Positions 31,161 through 42,052 of a stretch of 64,000 nucleotides of DNA are shown in pieces. Source of the stretch: Rhodococcus sp. HNM0563 (GTDB lineage Bacteria > Actinomycetota > Actinomycetes > Mycobacteriales > Mycobacteriaceae); NCBI RefSeq assembly GCF_012726195.1, contig NZ_JAASAF010000006.1:186001-250000 (forward strand), in the 5' to 3' direction. Position numbers and translations under genes: made by a program. Each line of letters begins with the position of its first letter. The first letter of the stretch is position 1. The notes under the pieces are model-generated. The model was not told the origin of the DNA, did not search any database, and saw only the letters and a list, made by a program, of their open reading frames with translations.

Positions 31161-31253
31161 GATGCGCCTCCATCGGAGAGTGTCTACCCGCGAGTATCCA
31201 CCTTCGTGTGGTATGCGTCATACGGTTGAGCGGATTCGATACCGACCGGTAAC

Positions 31254-31718
31254 TCAGGCGCCGGTGGTCCCGTCGTCAGGCACCGCCTGCACGCGCGGAG
31301 GTTCGGCCGCCACGGGCGGGAACGACGGACGACGCGTGCGATAGAAGACGACGCCACCGAGGACGACGGCGCCGAGTACACCGGTGACGAGCAGTGCCTT
31401 GCGTCCGCCACGCGACTGCGTATCGGTCTTCTTCGCGATGCCCTTGTCGGTCAGGGCCTTCTCGGTGGCCGCCTTGATCAGCGGAGACGCCTCTTGGCGT
31501 GCGCGACGTGCGTGAGCAGCGAGCTCCCTCGACACCTCGACACCCTTGCGGGCGACGACGAGGCCGGCTGCCGCCGACCCCTGAGCCAACGCCACAGCAC
31601 CGTCCCCGGCGACACGAAGCGCGCCAACGAGATTGGTGGTGTCGTCGATCGGAGGTACGAGGTCGCGGACGGACTCGGAGAAAGCACTACCGGAAGGGGA
31701 CTCGCTCACACTCGACAT
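31254..31718 (-). CDS. cwsA: cell wall synthesis protein CwsA
   Basis: A 154-residue protein with one C-terminal membrane helix ([19 protein letters not shown], about residues 110-130) and a short Pro-rich tail. The N-terminal part is helical and charged. Size, topology and position just upstream of divergent ppiA match Rv0008c CwsA, which interacts with Wag31 and CrgA and supports peptidoglycan synthesis and pole integrity in mycobacteria. Start 31718 gives MSSVSESP; a start six codons earlier lacks support. Confidence 0.85.
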   Translation of the reverse strand: MSSVSESPSGSAFSESVRDLVPPIDDTTNLVGALRVAGDGAVALAQGSAAAGLVVARKGVEVSRELAAHARRARQEASPLIKAATEKALTDKGIAKKTDTQSRGGRKALLVTGVLGAVVLGGVVFYRTRRPSFPPVAAEPPRVQAVPDDGTTGA

Positions 31719-31824
31719 GGCTCCACACTGCCACACCGGTTCATCCTTCCGTCAGGAGCGCGGGAGGATCATCACAGTAGGAGGAGTGCCGCGCCGAACA
31801 ACACAAGGATGGCAACATGGGGGT

Positions 31825-32352
31825 GTGACTTCACCCAACCAGACAGCAACCGCCACCCTCCATACCAACCGCGGGGACATCGTCATCTCCCTGTTCGGCA
31901 ACCATGCGCCGAAGACGGTCGAGAACTTCGTCGGCCTCGCCAACGGCTCGAAGGAATACAAGACGCAGAACGCAAAGGGCGAGACCACCGGCCCGTTCTA
32001 CGACGGCGCGATCTTCCACCGCGTCATCGACGGCTTCATGATCCAGGGCGGCGACCCCACCGGCACCGGCCGCGGCGGCCCGGGCTACCAGTTCGGTGAC
32101 GAATTCCACCCCGAGCTGCAGTTCGACCGTCCCTACCTCCTCGCGATGGCGAACGCGGGCCCGGGCACCAACGGCTCACAGTTCTTCATCACGGTCGGTG
32201 CCACCCCGCACCTGAACCGTCGCCACACCATCTTCGGTGAGGTCGTCGACGCAGAGTCGAAGAAGGTCGTCGACGCCATCGCGACCACCGCAACCGATCG
32301 CGGCGACCGCCCGACCGACGACGTCGTGATCAACAGCATCACGGTCGCCTGA
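31825..32352 (+). CDS. ppiA: peptidyl-prolyl cis-trans isomerase A (cyclophilin)
   Basis: A 175-residue cyclophilin that speeds proline isomerisation during protein folding. It shows family motifs [19 protein letters not shown] (active-site Arg/Phe), [16 protein letters not shown] and [12 protein letters not shown]. No signal peptide is seen, so it is cytoplasmic. GTG at 31825 was chosen because the product then begins like mycobacterial PpiA; no strong ribosome binding site is near, so the mRNA may be leaderless. It lies 11 bp before the rhomboid gene, probably in one operon. Confidence 0.95.
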   Translation: MTSPNQTATATLHTNRGDIVISLFGNHAPKTVENFVGLANGSKEYKTQNAKGETTGPFYDGAIFHRVIDGFMIQGGDPTGTGRGGPGYQFGDEFHPELQFDRPYLLAMANAGPGTNGSQFFITVGATPHLNRRHTIFGEVVDAESKKVVDAIATTATDRGDRPTDDVVINSITVA

Positions 32353-32363
32353 AAGAGAAACCC

Positions 32364-33290
32364 ATGACGAACCCCGGCTGGGGCCCTTCGGCCGAGGGGG
32401 GCGGCCCCGCGTCCCAGCCGCGGTGCGTCCGTCACCCCGACCGCACCACGCTGCTTGCCTGCACGCGGTGCGGCCGACCCTTCTGCCCGGAGTGCCTGCG
32501 TCCCGCGTCGGTGGGGCATCAGTGCGTCGAGTGTGTCGCCACCGCGCAACGCTCCGCACCGCAGGCCCGAACGGTCGCCGGTGCGCCGGTGCGCACCGAT
32601 CGGCCGACTCCGCTGGTCACCTACATCCTCATCGCGCTCAACGTCGTGATCTTCGGGATCACCGCCGCGCAGTCCGGCAGCGTGATGAACAACGAGCAGG
32701 CCTCGCGCCTGTTCCTGGATTGGGCGCTGTGGCCGCCCATGATCGCCGCCGATGGCGACTACATCCGGGTGCTCGGCAGCGGCTTCCTGCACTACGGCCT
32801 GCTACACCTCGCGGTCAACATGTTCGCGTTGTGGATCATCGGCCGCGATACCGAGTTGGTTCTCGGTCGTGCCCGCTATCTCGCCGTGTATGTGGTGTCC
32901 ATCGTCGGTGGTTCCGCTGCGGTGATGTTCCTTCAACCCGACGCTGTCACTGTGGGGGCGTCGGGTGCCGTGTTCGGTCTGCTCGGAGCCCAGGCCGTCA
33001 TCCTGCTGCGGTTGCGTCGTAGCCCAGCACCGGTGCTTGCGGTGGTGGCACTCAACGTCTTCATCAGCATCACGATTCCCGGCATCTCCCTGTGGGGACA
33101 TCTCGGCGGCCTGGTCGCGGGTGCTGCCGCGACGGCAGCTCTGCTCTACGCCCCGCAGTACACGGGCGCCGGAACCGACCGAATCAAGATCGTCCGCACG
33201 GGGTGGATCGCGCTCGCTGCGGTGGCGTTGGTCTCGCTCGTACTCGTGGTGCTCGCAGTGCTGCGTCTGCGCTCTCAGCTGGGAGTGTGA
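32364..33290 (+). CDS. rhomboid-family intramembrane serine protease
   Basis: A 308-residue protein. The N-terminal B-box-like zinc-binding segment (CVRHPDRTTLLACTRCGRPF followed by CPECLRPASVGHQC, residues 21-55) precedes six to seven membrane helices. HYGLLHLAVNMFALW is in an early helix, the catalytic Ser lies in VGASGAVFGLLGA, and the catalytic His in WGHLGGLVAGA. Rhomboids cleave membrane proteins within or near the bilayer. In mycobacteria a rhomboid gene (Rv0110) has this zinc-finger layout. It is convergent with, and overlaps by 16 bp, the PH-domain gene. Confidence 0.92.
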   Translation: MTNPGWGPSAEGGGPASQPRCVRHPDRTTLLACTRCGRPFCPECLRPASVGHQCVECVATAQRSAPQARTVAGAPVRTDRPTPLVTYILIALNVVIFGITAAQSGSVMNNEQASRLFLDWALWPPMIAADGDYIRVLGSGFLHYGLLHLAVNMFALWIIGRDTELVLGRARYLAVYVVSIVGGSAAVMFLQPDAVTVGASGAVFGLLGAQAVILLRLRRSPAPVLAVVALNVFISITIPGISLWGHLGGLVAGAAATAALLYAPQYTGAGTDRIKIVRTGWIALAAVALVSLVLVVLAVLRLRSQLGV

Positions 33291-33745
33291 TCGGGCGCCA
33301 GTCCGTGCACCGCAAGCGCGTCGTACACGTCGCGTGGGTCCGTGCCCAGATCCCAGCGGCCGAAGATCATCAGCCGCTCGTCGCCGGTTCCGGGTTCGAG
33401 CGTGTCGATTTCGAGCATCGGGACCCGCCGACCGAGTCGCGGGTATTCCACGATGCGTACCCGGTGCAGTGTCGCGCGCGGGAATTCACGACGACCGGAC
33501 AGGCGCGTGGTCGCAATTCCCGACGCCTGCCCGTCGGTGTCGCCGAGGACCTCGAGGCGGGGCCGCTGGCGGGCAGCCGAGAACGCCATCGAAAGAACGA
33601 GTAGCGCAGCGAATCCGATGAGAATCCGGCCTACTGCGTCGGGAACGGCGAACACCGCCGCCACCGCGAGGACCACTCCGCCGGCTGCGAGGGCTGCGAC
33701 AGCGACCGGGGGAGTGGACCATTCGAGTGGAGCTCGATCGGTCAT
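33275..33745 (-). CDS. PH-domain membrane protein (Rv0010c-like)
   Basis: A 156-residue protein with two hydrophobic helices (about residues 14-35 and 40-58) followed by a small beta-rich bacterial PH domain (LEVLGDTDGQASGIATTRLSG to YDALAVHGL). It matches the Rv0010c position between ppiA and crgA in mycobacteria. Function is unknown. Its end overlaps the convergent rhomboid gene. Confidence 0.82.
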   Translation of the reverse strand: MTDRAPLEWSTPPVAVAALAAGGVVLAVAAVFAVPDAVGRILIGFAALLVLSMAFSAARQRPRLEVLGDTDGQASGIATTRLSGRREFPRATLHRVRIVEYPRLGRRVPMLEIDTLEPGTGDERLMIFGRWDLGTDPRDVYDALAVHGLAPDHTPS

Positions 33746-33830
33746 GCCACTACGTCCGCACAGTTGTGCACAGGGTTCTCCACAGGTGGGGATGAATTAC
33801 AGCGGTGTAATCCAGCGTCATCGGCGGTCG

Positions 33831-34097
33831 TCAACGCCACTTCATCGTCATGATCAGGCCCGCCACCATGAAGCCGAATCCGATGAGGAAGTTGTACGCA
33901 CCGAGGCTGTTCATGAAGGAAATGTGCTCTGCGGCGAGGTAGTACACGATCAGCCACAGCAATCCGATGATCATCAGGCCGAGCATCACCGAGACGTAGA
34001 TGGAGCTCGACGGCGCGGCCTTGACCTTCACCGGAGTACGGCTGACCGACCTCTCGACCGCGTCGTCCTTCTTCTTCCTGACCTTCGACTTGGGCAT
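33831..34097 (-). CDS. crgA: cell division protein CrgA
   Basis: An 88-residue protein with a basic N-terminus (MPKSKVRKKK) and two membrane helices (about 32-52 and 66-85) joined by a short loop, ending MTMKWR. This is the standard CrgA layout. CrgA interacts with FtsZ, FtsQ, FtsI and CwsA and helps coordinate septal and polar peptidoglycan synthesis. GAGGA lies upstream of the ATG at 34097; longer readings are antisense-like. Confidence 0.95.
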   Translation of the reverse strand: MPKSKVRKKKDDAVERSVSRTPVKVKAAPSSSIYVSVMLGLMIIGLLWLIVYYLAAEHISFMNSLGAYNFLIGFGFMVAGLIMTMKWR

Positions 34098-34201
34098 GGT
34101 GTCCTCGCTGGTACGACTCCGCCTCCTGCAGGCCGGCAGAGTAGGTTGGGCATCTACCTGTGCTGTACACGCTAACGCAGTAGCCGAAAGGGAGGTTCGA
34201 C

Positions 34202-34927
34202 GTGTCGAACGGTCGGCTGCGCACTCTGGCCTGGGCGTCCGCGACACTGGTCGTGTGCCTCGTTGCGGGGCTGCTGCTCGGCACCACCCGCGGTGTTTCC
34301 GACGGTAGTGAATTGCGCGCGAGTGACTCGCCCCGCCTGTCCGACCTCGTTCGTGTCGCGCAGGCCGAATCGGATGATCTCGCTGCCACCCGTGACGCAC
34401 TGGCCACGCAGGTCGCACAGCTTCAGAGCAGTGCGGCCACCGACGACGACGAAGTCGCTGCCGTGCTCGACCGGATCGCCGCACTCGAGGAACCTGCGGG
34501 ACTGACCGAACGGCAGGGCGCCGGTGTCACCGTCACCTTGACCGATGCGCCGCGCGACGCCGACGGCCGGTATCCGGCAGGCGCCTCGCCCGACGATCTC
34601 GTGGTGCACCAGCAGGACGTGCAGAGTGTGCTCAACGCGATGTGGGCCGGTGGAGCGGAAGCCATCTCCATGCAGGATCAGCGGATCGTCGAGACCTCGG
34701 CCCCCCGCTGCATCGGCAACACCCTCCTACTGCACGGTCGCACCTACTCGCCCCCGTATGTCATCACGGCGCTGGGGGATCCCGCCGCGATTGCGGCGTC
34801 GCTCGATGCCGAACCCGGAGTGCGCTTGTACAAGCAGTACTCCACGCGCTACGGATTGGGCTTCACACAGCAGGTCGGTTCCGAACTCACTGTCCCCGCC
34901 TACACCGGCGGAGCCGCGGCACGATAA
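34202..34927 (+). CDS. DUF881 family membrane-anchored protein (Rv0012-like)
   Basis: A 241-residue protein with an N-terminal signal anchor (residues 8-28), a coiled-coil-like stretch (about 50-95) and a DUF881 domain with QGAGVTVTLTDAP, DLVVHQQDVQSVLNAMWAGGAEAI and PPYVITALGDP. DUF881 proteins resemble YlxW/YlxX of the Gram-positive division cluster. Rv0012 is in the same place. GTG start with AAAGGGAGG upstream. Confidence 0.9.
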   Translation: MSNGRLRTLAWASATLVVCLVAGLLLGTTRGVSDGSELRASDSPRLSDLVRVAQAESDDLAATRDALATQVAQLQSSAATDDDEVAAVLDRIAALEEPAGLTERQGAGVTVTLTDAPRDADGRYPAGASPDDLVVHQQDVQSVLNAMWAGGAEAISMQDQRIVETSAPRCIGNTLLLHGRTYSPPYVITALGDPAAIAASLDAEPGVRLYKQYSTRYGLGFTQQVGSELTVPAYTGGAAAR

Positions 34928-34936
34928 CTCGGTGAG

Positions 34937-34949
34937 TACTCTGCTCACC
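34937..34949 (+). promoter_or_regulatory. -10 element for leaderless trpG/pabA mRNA
   Basis: TACTCT (34937-34942) ends 7 nt before the ATG at 34950, consistent with transcription starting at the start codon. No convincing -35 or Shine-Dalgarno is visible. Confidence 0.45.
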
Positions 34950-35612
<663 letters not shown>

Positions 35613-35618
35613 CGGCCC

Positions 35619-37538
35619 CTATCGGATTCCGAGGACCCCGACTCCGACGCTCACGGTGTCGGACTTGGAGATCTCCGAACCGGGCGGCTGCTGCTGGGTG
35701 ATGATCGTGCCCACGAGACCGGCATCGAGTGTGGCCTCCCGGGTCTGCACGAGCTGAGCAGCCGAGCCGGTCCAGCCTGCCGCGCGAAGCGCCGACAGTG
35801 CCTGCGACACCGAACGGTTGGTGAGCACGGGCATCTCGATCCGGTCGCCGTCGGAAACCTGGATCGTGACGGTGCCACCCGAATCGGTCGTGGCGCCGCC
35901 CGCCGGGCTGGTCGACACCACGGTGCCTGCCTTCTCGCTCGACTCGACCTGCTCGACGACGACCTCGAATCCGGCGCCCTCGATGTTGCCTCGGGCAACT
36001 TCCTGGGCCTGTCCCACGACATTCGGGACACGGACCTGCTCGGGCCCGGAACCGAGTGTGATGGTCACCGTGGCGCCACGGTCGATGTTCGCGCCCGCCG
36101 ACGGCTTCTGCTCGACTACGGTGTCGACCTCGTCCTCGTCGGACGGCGCCCGCAACACATTCGGGTCGAGCCGCAGCCCGACCGAATCGAGTTGTTGCGC
36201 GGCCTTCTCCTGAGAGAGGCCGTCGAGCCGCGGAATCTGCACCTGCTCGGGTCCACTCGACACCTCGATGGTGACAGTCGAGCCCTCATCGGCCTGGCTG
36301 CCCGGTACCGGGCGTGTGTTGACCACGTTGCCTTCGGCGACCACCGTGTCGGGTTTCTCCTGCAGAGCCACCCTGAAGCCGCTGTCCTGCAGTTGGCTTT
36401 CAGCCTCGCTCGCCGCGAGATTACGGACGTCGGGAACGGCAACCTGCGCCGCGGTGGAGCCGGGGCCCAGCGACCACAGGAACACGCCGACGATGCCCAC
36501 GACGATCACGGCCGCGACGCCGAGGAGGACCTTGCGCAACGTCGAACCGCCACCACCTCCGGACTCGTCGCCTGCAGCGACCCCGCCTGCAGCACCCGCT
36601 GCGGCAGCGGGACGGTAATGCCTGCCGGTGTTCTGATCGACCGAATCGATCAAAGTGGTGCGGTCTTCGTCGGTCATCACCATCGGCGCGCTGGGACGCT
36701 GGCCGCTGAGAACCCGGATCAGGTCGCTGCGCATCTCCGCCGCAGACTGGTAGCGGTTGGCGGGGTTCTTCGCCATCGCCTTGAGGATCACCGAATCCAG
36801 CTCGGGGGGAACCTGCCGATTCACCGACGACGGCAGCGGCGGATCTTCACGAACATGCTGGTAGGCGACCGCTACCGGTGAATCACCTTTGAAGGGGGGC
36901 TCGCCGGTCATGATCTCGAACAGCACGCAGCCCACCGAGTAGACGTCGGAGCGCGCATCGACCTGCTCGCCCCGCGCCTGCTCGGGAGACAGGTACTGAG
37001 CGGTGCCGATCACGGCGGCGGTCTGCGTCATCGGGCTCGACGCGTCAGAGATCGCGCGGGCGATGCCGAAGTCCATGACCTTGACCGCGCCTGCTTTGTT
37101 GATCATGACGTTGGCGGGCTTGACGTCACGGTGCACGATTCCGTTGCGGTGGCTGAAGTCGAGCGCCGCGCACACGTCGGCGATCACCTCCATCGCCCGC
37201 TTGGGCGCCATCGGCCCCTCGCCGCGCACGATGTCGCGCAACGTGTCGCCCTCGACGAACTCCATGACGATGTACGGGATCGGGCCGGCTTCCGTTTCGG
37301 CTTCACCGGTGTCGTACACGGCGACGATCGCCGGGTGATTCAGTGCCGCCGCGTTCTGTGCCTCGCGACGGAACCGCAGGTAGAACGTGGGGTCGCGGGC
37401 GAGGTCGGCGCGTAGAACCTTGATTGCCACGTCACGACCGAGTCGTAGATCCCGTGCCAGATGCACCTCGGACATGCCACCGAAGCCGAGGATCTCACCC
37501 AGCTCGTAGCGTGAGGAGAGCTTGCGCGGTGTGGTCAT
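35619..37538 (-). CDS. pknB: serine/threonine protein kinase PknB
   Basis: A 639-residue transmembrane kinase. The kinase domain (1-280) has [11 protein letters not shown] (P-loop), VAIKVL (catalytic Lys), [16 protein letters not shown] and [14 protein letters not shown] juxtamembrane region and membrane helix (about 340-362) precede four extracellular PASTA domains (about 365-639) that sense muropeptides. PknB controls growth, division and peptidoglycan synthesis. ATG at 37538 overlaps the pknA stop by 4 bp, and AAGGA is upstream. It is the last gene of the fhaB-pstP-rodA-pbpA-pknA-pknB operon. Confidence 0.97.
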   Translation of the reverse strand: MTTPRKLSSRYELGEILGFGGMSEVHLARDLRLGRDVAIKVLRADLARDPTFYLRFRREAQNAAALNHPAIVAVYDTGEAETEAGPIPYIVMEFVEGDTLRDIVRGEGPMAPKRAMEVIADVCAALDFSHRNGIVHRDVKPANVMINKAGAVKVMDFGIARAISDASSPMTQTAAVIGTAQYLSPEQARGEQVDARSDVYSVGCVLFEIMTGEPPFKGDSPVAVAYQHVREDPPLPSSVNRQVPPELDSVILKAMAKNPANRYQSAAEMRSDLIRVLSGQRPSAPMVMTDEDRTTLIDSVDQNTGRHYRPAAAAGAAGGVAAGDESGGGGGSTLRKVLLGVAAVIVVGIVGVFLWSLGPGSTAAQVAVPDVRNLAASEAESQLQDSGFRVALQEKPDTVVAEGNVVNTRPVPGSQADEGSTVTIEVSSGPEQVQIPRLDGLSQEKAAQQLDSVGLRLDPNVLRAPSDEDEVDTVVEQKPSAGANIDRGATVTITLGSGPEQVRVPNVVGQAQEVARGNIEGAGFEVVVEQVESSEKAGTVVSTSPAGGATTDSGGTVTIQVSDGDRIEMPVLTNRSVSQALSALRAAGWTGSAAQLVQTREATLDAGLVGTIITQQQPPGSEISKSDTVSVGVGVLGIR

Positions 37539-39121
37539 GACGTTCCTTGTGTGTCCGGCGGTGCGTTGTTCGTACCGTTGCTGGCTGCGGGCTCTTCGTC
37601 GCCTCCCGTACCTCCGTCGCCTTCTCCGCCACCGGAAGCGTCGCCCGGCGACTCTTCTCCTCCTTCGACGGGTTGCGTCGTGGTGGTGGCGGCGGTGGTT
37701 GTCGGTGTCGCGGTGGTCGTGGTCGGAGTTTGGGTGGTCGGAGTCGGAACCTCGACCGTGGTTGTCGGCTCTACTGTCGTCGGCACCTCGACCGTGGTCG
37801 TCGGCTCGAATGTCGGCGGCTGAGTCGGGACCGGGGGTGGGGCAGTCCATTCCGAGGTGGTCGTGGTCTGCGGTGCGCGTGTCGTCGTGGTGGGTTGCGG
37901 CTTCGTCGTGGTGATCTGCGTGGTCGGCGACTGCCCCGTGTCGGGTCCGTTCTCACCGTTGGTGAGCAGAACCACGCCCAGTGTGACCAGCGCAAGTACG
38001 ATCGCCACGCCTGCGGCCCACGCGAGTGCGGTGGGGCTCGGCCCCTTCCGGTCGCCATCGCCGTCACCTCCGCCCGAAGCGGCGGCCGCAGCAGCATAGG
38101 GAGGTCGGCCGGTCGTCGGTGGCTGCGACGCCCCGGTGTACGGCCCCTGCGTGTACGCGGTCGGCGCATACTGCTGTGTCTGCTGAGACGACTGCATGGG
38201 CACCGTCGTGGTCGCCCCCGGAACACCCGGAGGCAACACTCGATTGGCGCTCGTCACCGGCGGCACATTGCCCGGCGGCGGCGCGGGCCGGCCGGACCGC
38301 ACGGCCGACACGGCGTCGCCGAACTCGCCGCCGCTCGAGTAGCGGTACTTCGGGTCCTTCGTCATCGCGATGTCGATGAGGTCGTGGACCTCGGGCGGGA
38401 GATCGGCGGGCAGCGGCGCGGGAGTTTCCTGCACGTGCTTCATCGCGACGGTGACGACACTCTCGCCCAGGAAGGGGCGCCGTCCCGACAGCACCTCGTA
38501 GCCGACGGCCCCGAGCGAATACACATCGCTCGCCGAGGTCGCTTCCTGCCCGAGAGCCTGCTCCGGCGCGATGTACTGCGCGGTGCCCATGACCATCCCG
38601 GTACGCGTGACGGGCGATGCGTCGACGGCCTTCGCGATACCGAAGTCGGTGATCTTCACCTGGCCGGTCGGGGTGATCATGATGTTCCCGGGCTTGACGT
38701 CGCGATGCACGACACCCGCATTGTGCGCGGCCTGAAGGGCCCGGCCGGTCTGTTCGAGCATGTCGAGGGCCTGCGGCAACGACAGCCTGCCCACACGCGA
38801 CAGGACCGCGTTGAGCGGCTCGCCGTGTACGAGCTCCATCACCAGATAGGCGACGGACTGTCCTTCCTCGTCGGTCGTCTCGCCGTAATCGAACACCCCG
38901 GCGATACCCGGGTGGTTGAGTTGCGCCGTGGTGCGCGCTTCGAACCTGAATCGGGTCAGGAAGTCCTGGTCGTGCGACAACTCGGCCTTGAGAACCTTCA
39001 CCGCGACACGACGGTCGAGCCGTGTGTCCAGGCCTTCCCAGACCTGCCCCATACCGCCCGTGGCGATCAGTCGCGTGAGGCGATAGCGGTCGGCGACCAT
39101 GGCGCCGCTGTACAAAGCCAT
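37535..39121 (-). CDS. pknA: serine/threonine protein kinase PknA
   Basis: A 528-residue transmembrane kinase, about 100 residues longer than M. tuberculosis PknA. The kinase domain (about 12-275) has [33 protein letters not shown] and [11 protein letters not shown] Pro/Gln-rich linker and one membrane helix (around 365-388) follow. The extracellular tail (about 390-528) is extremely Thr/Pro-rich and then Gly/Glu-rich, a likely O-mannosylated stalk without PASTA domains. PknA phosphorylates division and wall proteins. One base separates it from pbpA, and its end overlaps pknB. Confidence 0.96.
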   Translation of the reverse strand: MALYSGAMVADRYRLTRLIATGGMGQVWEGLDTRLDRRVAVKVLKAELSHDQDFLTRFRFEARTTAQLNHPGIAGVFDYGETTDEEGQSVAYLVMELVHGEPLNAVLSRVGRLSLPQALDMLEQTGRALQAAHNAGVVHRDVKPGNIMITPTGQVKITDFGIAKAVDASPVTRTGMVMGTAQYIAPEQALGQEATSASDVYSLGAVGYEVLSGRRPFLGESVVTVAMKHVQETPAPLPADLPPEVHDLIDIAMTKDPKYRYSSGGEFGDAVSAVRSGRPAPPPGNVPPVTSANRVLPPGVPGATTTVPMQSSQQTQQYAPTAYTQGPYTGASQPPTTGRPPYAAAAAASGGGDGDGDRKGPSPTALAWAAGVAIVLALVTLGVVLLTNGENGPDTGQSPTTQITTTKPQPTTTTRAPQTTTTSEWTAPPPVPTQPPTFEPTTTVEVPTTVEPTTTVEVPTPTTQTPTTTTATPTTTAATTTTQPVEGGEESPGDASGGGEGDGGTGGDEEPAASNGTNNAPPDTQGTS

Positions 39122-39122
39122 G

Positions 39123-40607
39123 TCAGCCTCCCTGTATTCCGGCCGAAATCACGGCCCGTCCGATAGGCGCAGCCACCGAGCCACCGGTAGCGGCGAGAGC
39201 GCGATCACCACCGTCCTCGACGATCACGGCCACCGCCACTGTGGGCTGCTGAGCGGGTGCGAACCCGATATACAGCGTGTGAGGTGGGGTGTTGCGCGGG
39301 TCGCTGCCGTGCTCGGCGGTGCCGGTCTTCGACGCGATCTGAACACCGGGAATCGCACCCTGTCCACCCGACCATTCTTCGGAGCCGATCATCAAATCGG
39401 TCAGTGTTGCCGCGACCGAGGGGTCGATGGCCTGCCCGAGGGATTCGGGCTTGGTTTCCGCGAGGAGTGCGAGATCGGGCCCCTCCAGACGTTCGACGAG
39501 ATACGGCTTCATGCGCACACCGCCGTTGGCGACGGTCGCGGCGATGACCGCGTTCTGCAGGGGAGTCAGTGCGACGTCGCGCTGACCGATGGTGGACTGC
39601 CCGAGCGCAGCCCCGTCGGCGATCTGCCCGACCGTGCTCTCCGCGACAGGCAACGGAATGTCCATGGTCTCCCCGATGCCCAGAGCTTCCGCCTGGTCGA
39701 CCAGAGCCTCACGACCGGTGTTGATGCCCATCTCTACGAACGCGGTGTTGCACGAGCGTGCGAACGCTTCGCGAAGCGACACCGTCGGAGCGCCGCCGCA
39801 GGCAGCGCCGCCGTAGTTCTCGAGGGTGGTCGTGCTGTCGGGAAGGGTGATGTTCGGGGCGGCCGTGAACTGATCGTCCGGGGTGACGCCCGACTCGAGG
39901 GCTGCCGCCGTCGTCACCACTTTGAACGTTGAACCCGGCGGGTAGGTCTGAGAGATTGCGCGGTTGAGCATCGGCTTGTCCGGGTCTGCGTTCAGTTCGT
40001 CCCACGCCGCCGACGTTGCGGCACCGTCGTGTCCGGACAACCGGTTCGGGTCGTAGCTCGGCGTGCTCACCATCGCGAGGATCTTGCCGGTCGCAGGCTC
40101 GATGGCCACGACCGACCCGGTGTATCCCTTGGAGGTGAGTTCGTCGTACGCGACCTGCTGCATGGCCGGATCGATTGTCGAGACCACATTGCCGCCGCGC
40201 GGGTTGCGTCCCGACACCAGATCGAACAGCCGGCGTCCGAACAGCAGGTTGTCGGAGCCGTTGAGCAGTTCGTCCTCACTGCGTTCGAGGCCCGTGCTGC
40301 CGTACTGCATCGAGTAGAACCCGGTGACCGGCGCGTAGGCGAGCGGACTCATGGGCTGTGCGGGTGTCGACGGATATTCACGCAGGTACTTGTAGCGACT
40401 GTCGGTGGGGATCGACACGGCCAGCGCCTGCCCGGCAGCCGAGATCTGACCGCGCTGACGGGAGTACTCGTCGATCAACACCCGTGAGTTGCGCGGGTCG
40501 GTGCGCAGATCGTCTGCCTTGATGACCTGCACGTAGGTGGCGTTTGCGAGCAGGGCGACAACCATGAACATCACGGCCATCGCGACCTTGCGGAGCGGAG
40601 TGTTCAT
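39123..40607 (-). CDS. pbpA: penicillin-binding protein A (class B transpeptidase)
   Basis: A 494-residue membrane-anchored D,D-transpeptidase. An N-terminal membrane helix (about 8-26) precedes a dimerisation/pedestal region and the transpeptidase domain. The active-site motifs are S226-TFK (Ser226, Lys229), S285-C-N287 and K427-T-G429. It crosslinks peptidoglycan during growth and division, in partnership with the adjacent RodA. It matches Rv0016c in size, motifs and operon place. It overlaps rodA by 4 bp. Confidence 0.97.
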   Translation of the reverse strand: MNTPLRKVAMAVMFMVVALLANATYVQVIKADDLRTDPRNSRVLIDEYSRQRGQISAAGQALAVSIPTDSRYKYLREYPSTPAQPMSPLAYAPVTGFYSMQYGSTGLERSEDELLNGSDNLLFGRRLFDLVSGRNPRGGNVVSTIDPAMQQVAYDELTSKGYTGSVVAIEPATGKILAMVSTPSYDPNRLSGHDGAATSAAWDELNADPDKPMLNRAISQTYPPGSTFKVVTTAAALESGVTPDDQFTAAPNITLPDSTTTLENYGGAACGGAPTVSLREAFARSCNTAFVEMGINTGREALVDQAEALGIGETMDIPLPVAESTVGQIADGAALGQSTIGQRDVALTPLQNAVIAATVANGGVRMKPYLVERLEGPDLALLAETKPESLGQAIDPSVAATLTDLMIGSEEWSGGQGAIPGVQIASKTGTAEHGSDPRNTPPHTLYIGFAPAQQPTVAVAVIVEDGGDRALAATGGSVAAPIGRAVISAGIQGG

Positions 40608-42052
40608 TCGCGCCCCATCATTTCCGTCTGCGCTTCCGCGATGGGCGTCATCGGCTTCTTACGCGGCTGCACGGGTTCGCGTGCGGCGTGCGAGATCTTC
40701 ATCAGCAGAGCGAGCAGCAAGTAGTTCGCGAGCAGCGACGACCCGCCGTACGAAACGAACGGCGTGGTCAGGCCCGTGAGGGGAATCAGTTTGGTGACAC
40801 CGCCGACCACGACGAACAACTGGACGGCGAGGGTGAACGACAGACCGGCGGCGAGGAGTTTGCCGAAACTGTCGCGCACGGCGAGAGCGGTGCGCAAGCC
40901 GCGGATGACGAGGATGAGGAACAGCAGCAGGATCGCGGCGAGCCCGATCAGGCCGAGTTCCTCACCGATCGCGGCGATGATGAAGTCGGTCTTCGCGAAC
41001 GGCACCTGGGCGGGCCGCCCGCTGCCGAGACCCGTGCCTGCGACACCGCCGGTGGCCAGACCGAACAGCGACTGCGAAATCTGATATCCGGTGTTGCTGT
41101 AGTCGGCGAGTGGGTCGGCCCACGTCTGGACGCGGACGCGGACGTGACCGAACATCTGGTACGCGAAGACGAAGCCGACCGCGAGCAGCGAAAATCCGAT
41201 GATCAGCCAGCCCACGCGTTCCGTCGCGATGTAGAGCATCACCAGAACGGTGGTGAACAGCAACAGCGAGGTGCCCAGGTCTTTTTCGAAGACCATGACG
41301 CCGATGGAAATGATCCACGCGGCGAGGATCGGGCCGAGGTCTCGCGCACGGGGAAAATCCATGCCGAGGAAGTGTTTGCCTGCCGTGGTGAACAGATCAC
41401 GTTTCGCCACGAGCACGGAGGCGAAGAAGATGATCAGCAGAATCTTGGCGAATTCACCCGGCTGGATACTGAAGCCGGGAAGCCTGATCCAGATCTTGGC
41501 GCCGTTGACCTCGGAGAACTGCGACGGCAGCAACGCGGGGATCGCGAGGGCGATCAGCCCGATCAACCCGAGGGTGTAGCTGAAGCGGGCAAGCAGCCGG
41601 TAGTCGTGGAGGAACACGAGGACAGCGATGAACAGGGCTATGCCGATCGCGGTCCACAGCACCTGCTGGTTCGCGTCGGGCGACGGCATCGGCAGACCCA
41701 TGTAGCGCGCGTTTTCCTGGTCGGCCAGGTCGAGCCGGTGGATCAGCACGAGGCCGAGACCGTTGAGCAACGCGACGATCGGCAACAGCAGTGGATCGGC
41801 GTACTTGGCGTACCGCCTCACCGCCAGGTGCGCGACGAGGAACAACCCGGCGTACGCGAGTCCGTACTTTGCGAGATCGAGCGTGAGCGCCTGCTCGAGA
41901 GAGGCCTCGACGAGCATCATCGACACCGTCGTGATGCCGATCGCGACGAGCAGTAGTCCCAGTTCGGTGTTGCGCTTCGTGGATTGAGCAGGGGCCGGAG
42001 CGAAACCACCGGGGGGGCTGGGAAAAGCCCCCGCACCATGGGTCACCGACAT
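40604..42052 (-). CDS. rodA: SEDS-family peptidoglycan polymerase RodA
   Basis: A 482-residue integral membrane protein with about 12 helices. SEDS signatures include WIRLPGFSIQPGEFAKI, MVFEKDLGTSLLL (with the conserved Glu-Asp), TGYQISQSLFGLATGG and the final PFVSYGGSSLLANY. It polymerises lipid II into glycan strands with PbpA as partner. The N-terminal 25 residues are Pro/Gly-rich. It is translationally coupled on both sides. Confidence 0.96.
   Translation of the reverse strand: MSVTHGAGAFPSPPGGFAPAPAQSTKRNTELGLLLVAIGITTVSMMLVEASLEQALTLDLAKYGLAYAGLFLVAHLAVRRYAKYADPLLLPIVALLNGLGLVLIHRLDLADQENARYMGLPMPSPDANQQVLWTAIGIALFIAVLVFLHDYRLLARFSYTLGLIGLIALAIPALLPSQFSEVNGAKIWIRLPGFSIQPGEFAKILLIIFFASVLVAKRDLFTTAGKHFLGMDFPRARDLGPILAAWIISIGVMVFEKDLGTSLLLFTTVLVMLYIATERVGWLIIGFSLLAVGFVFAYQMFGHVRVRVQTWADPLADYSNTGYQISQSLFGLATGGVAGTGLGSGRPAQVPFAKTDFIIAAIGEELGLIGLAAILLLFLILVIRGLRTALAVRDSFGKLLAAGLSFTLAVQLFVVVGGVTKLIPLTGLTTPFVSYGGSSLLANYLLLALLMKISHAAREPVQPRKKPMTPIAEAQTEMMGRE

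Noticed and set aside
33764-33784. Two DnaA-box-like sequences (TTGTGCACA and TTCTCCACA)
   Set aside because: Each has one mismatch and the pair stands alone in a short gap; not enough for an origin or DnaA-regulated site.
37547-39166. 539-codon plus-strand frame opposite pknA
   Set aside because: Arg/Gly-rich antisense product of the Thr/Pro-rich pknA tail and kinase domain.
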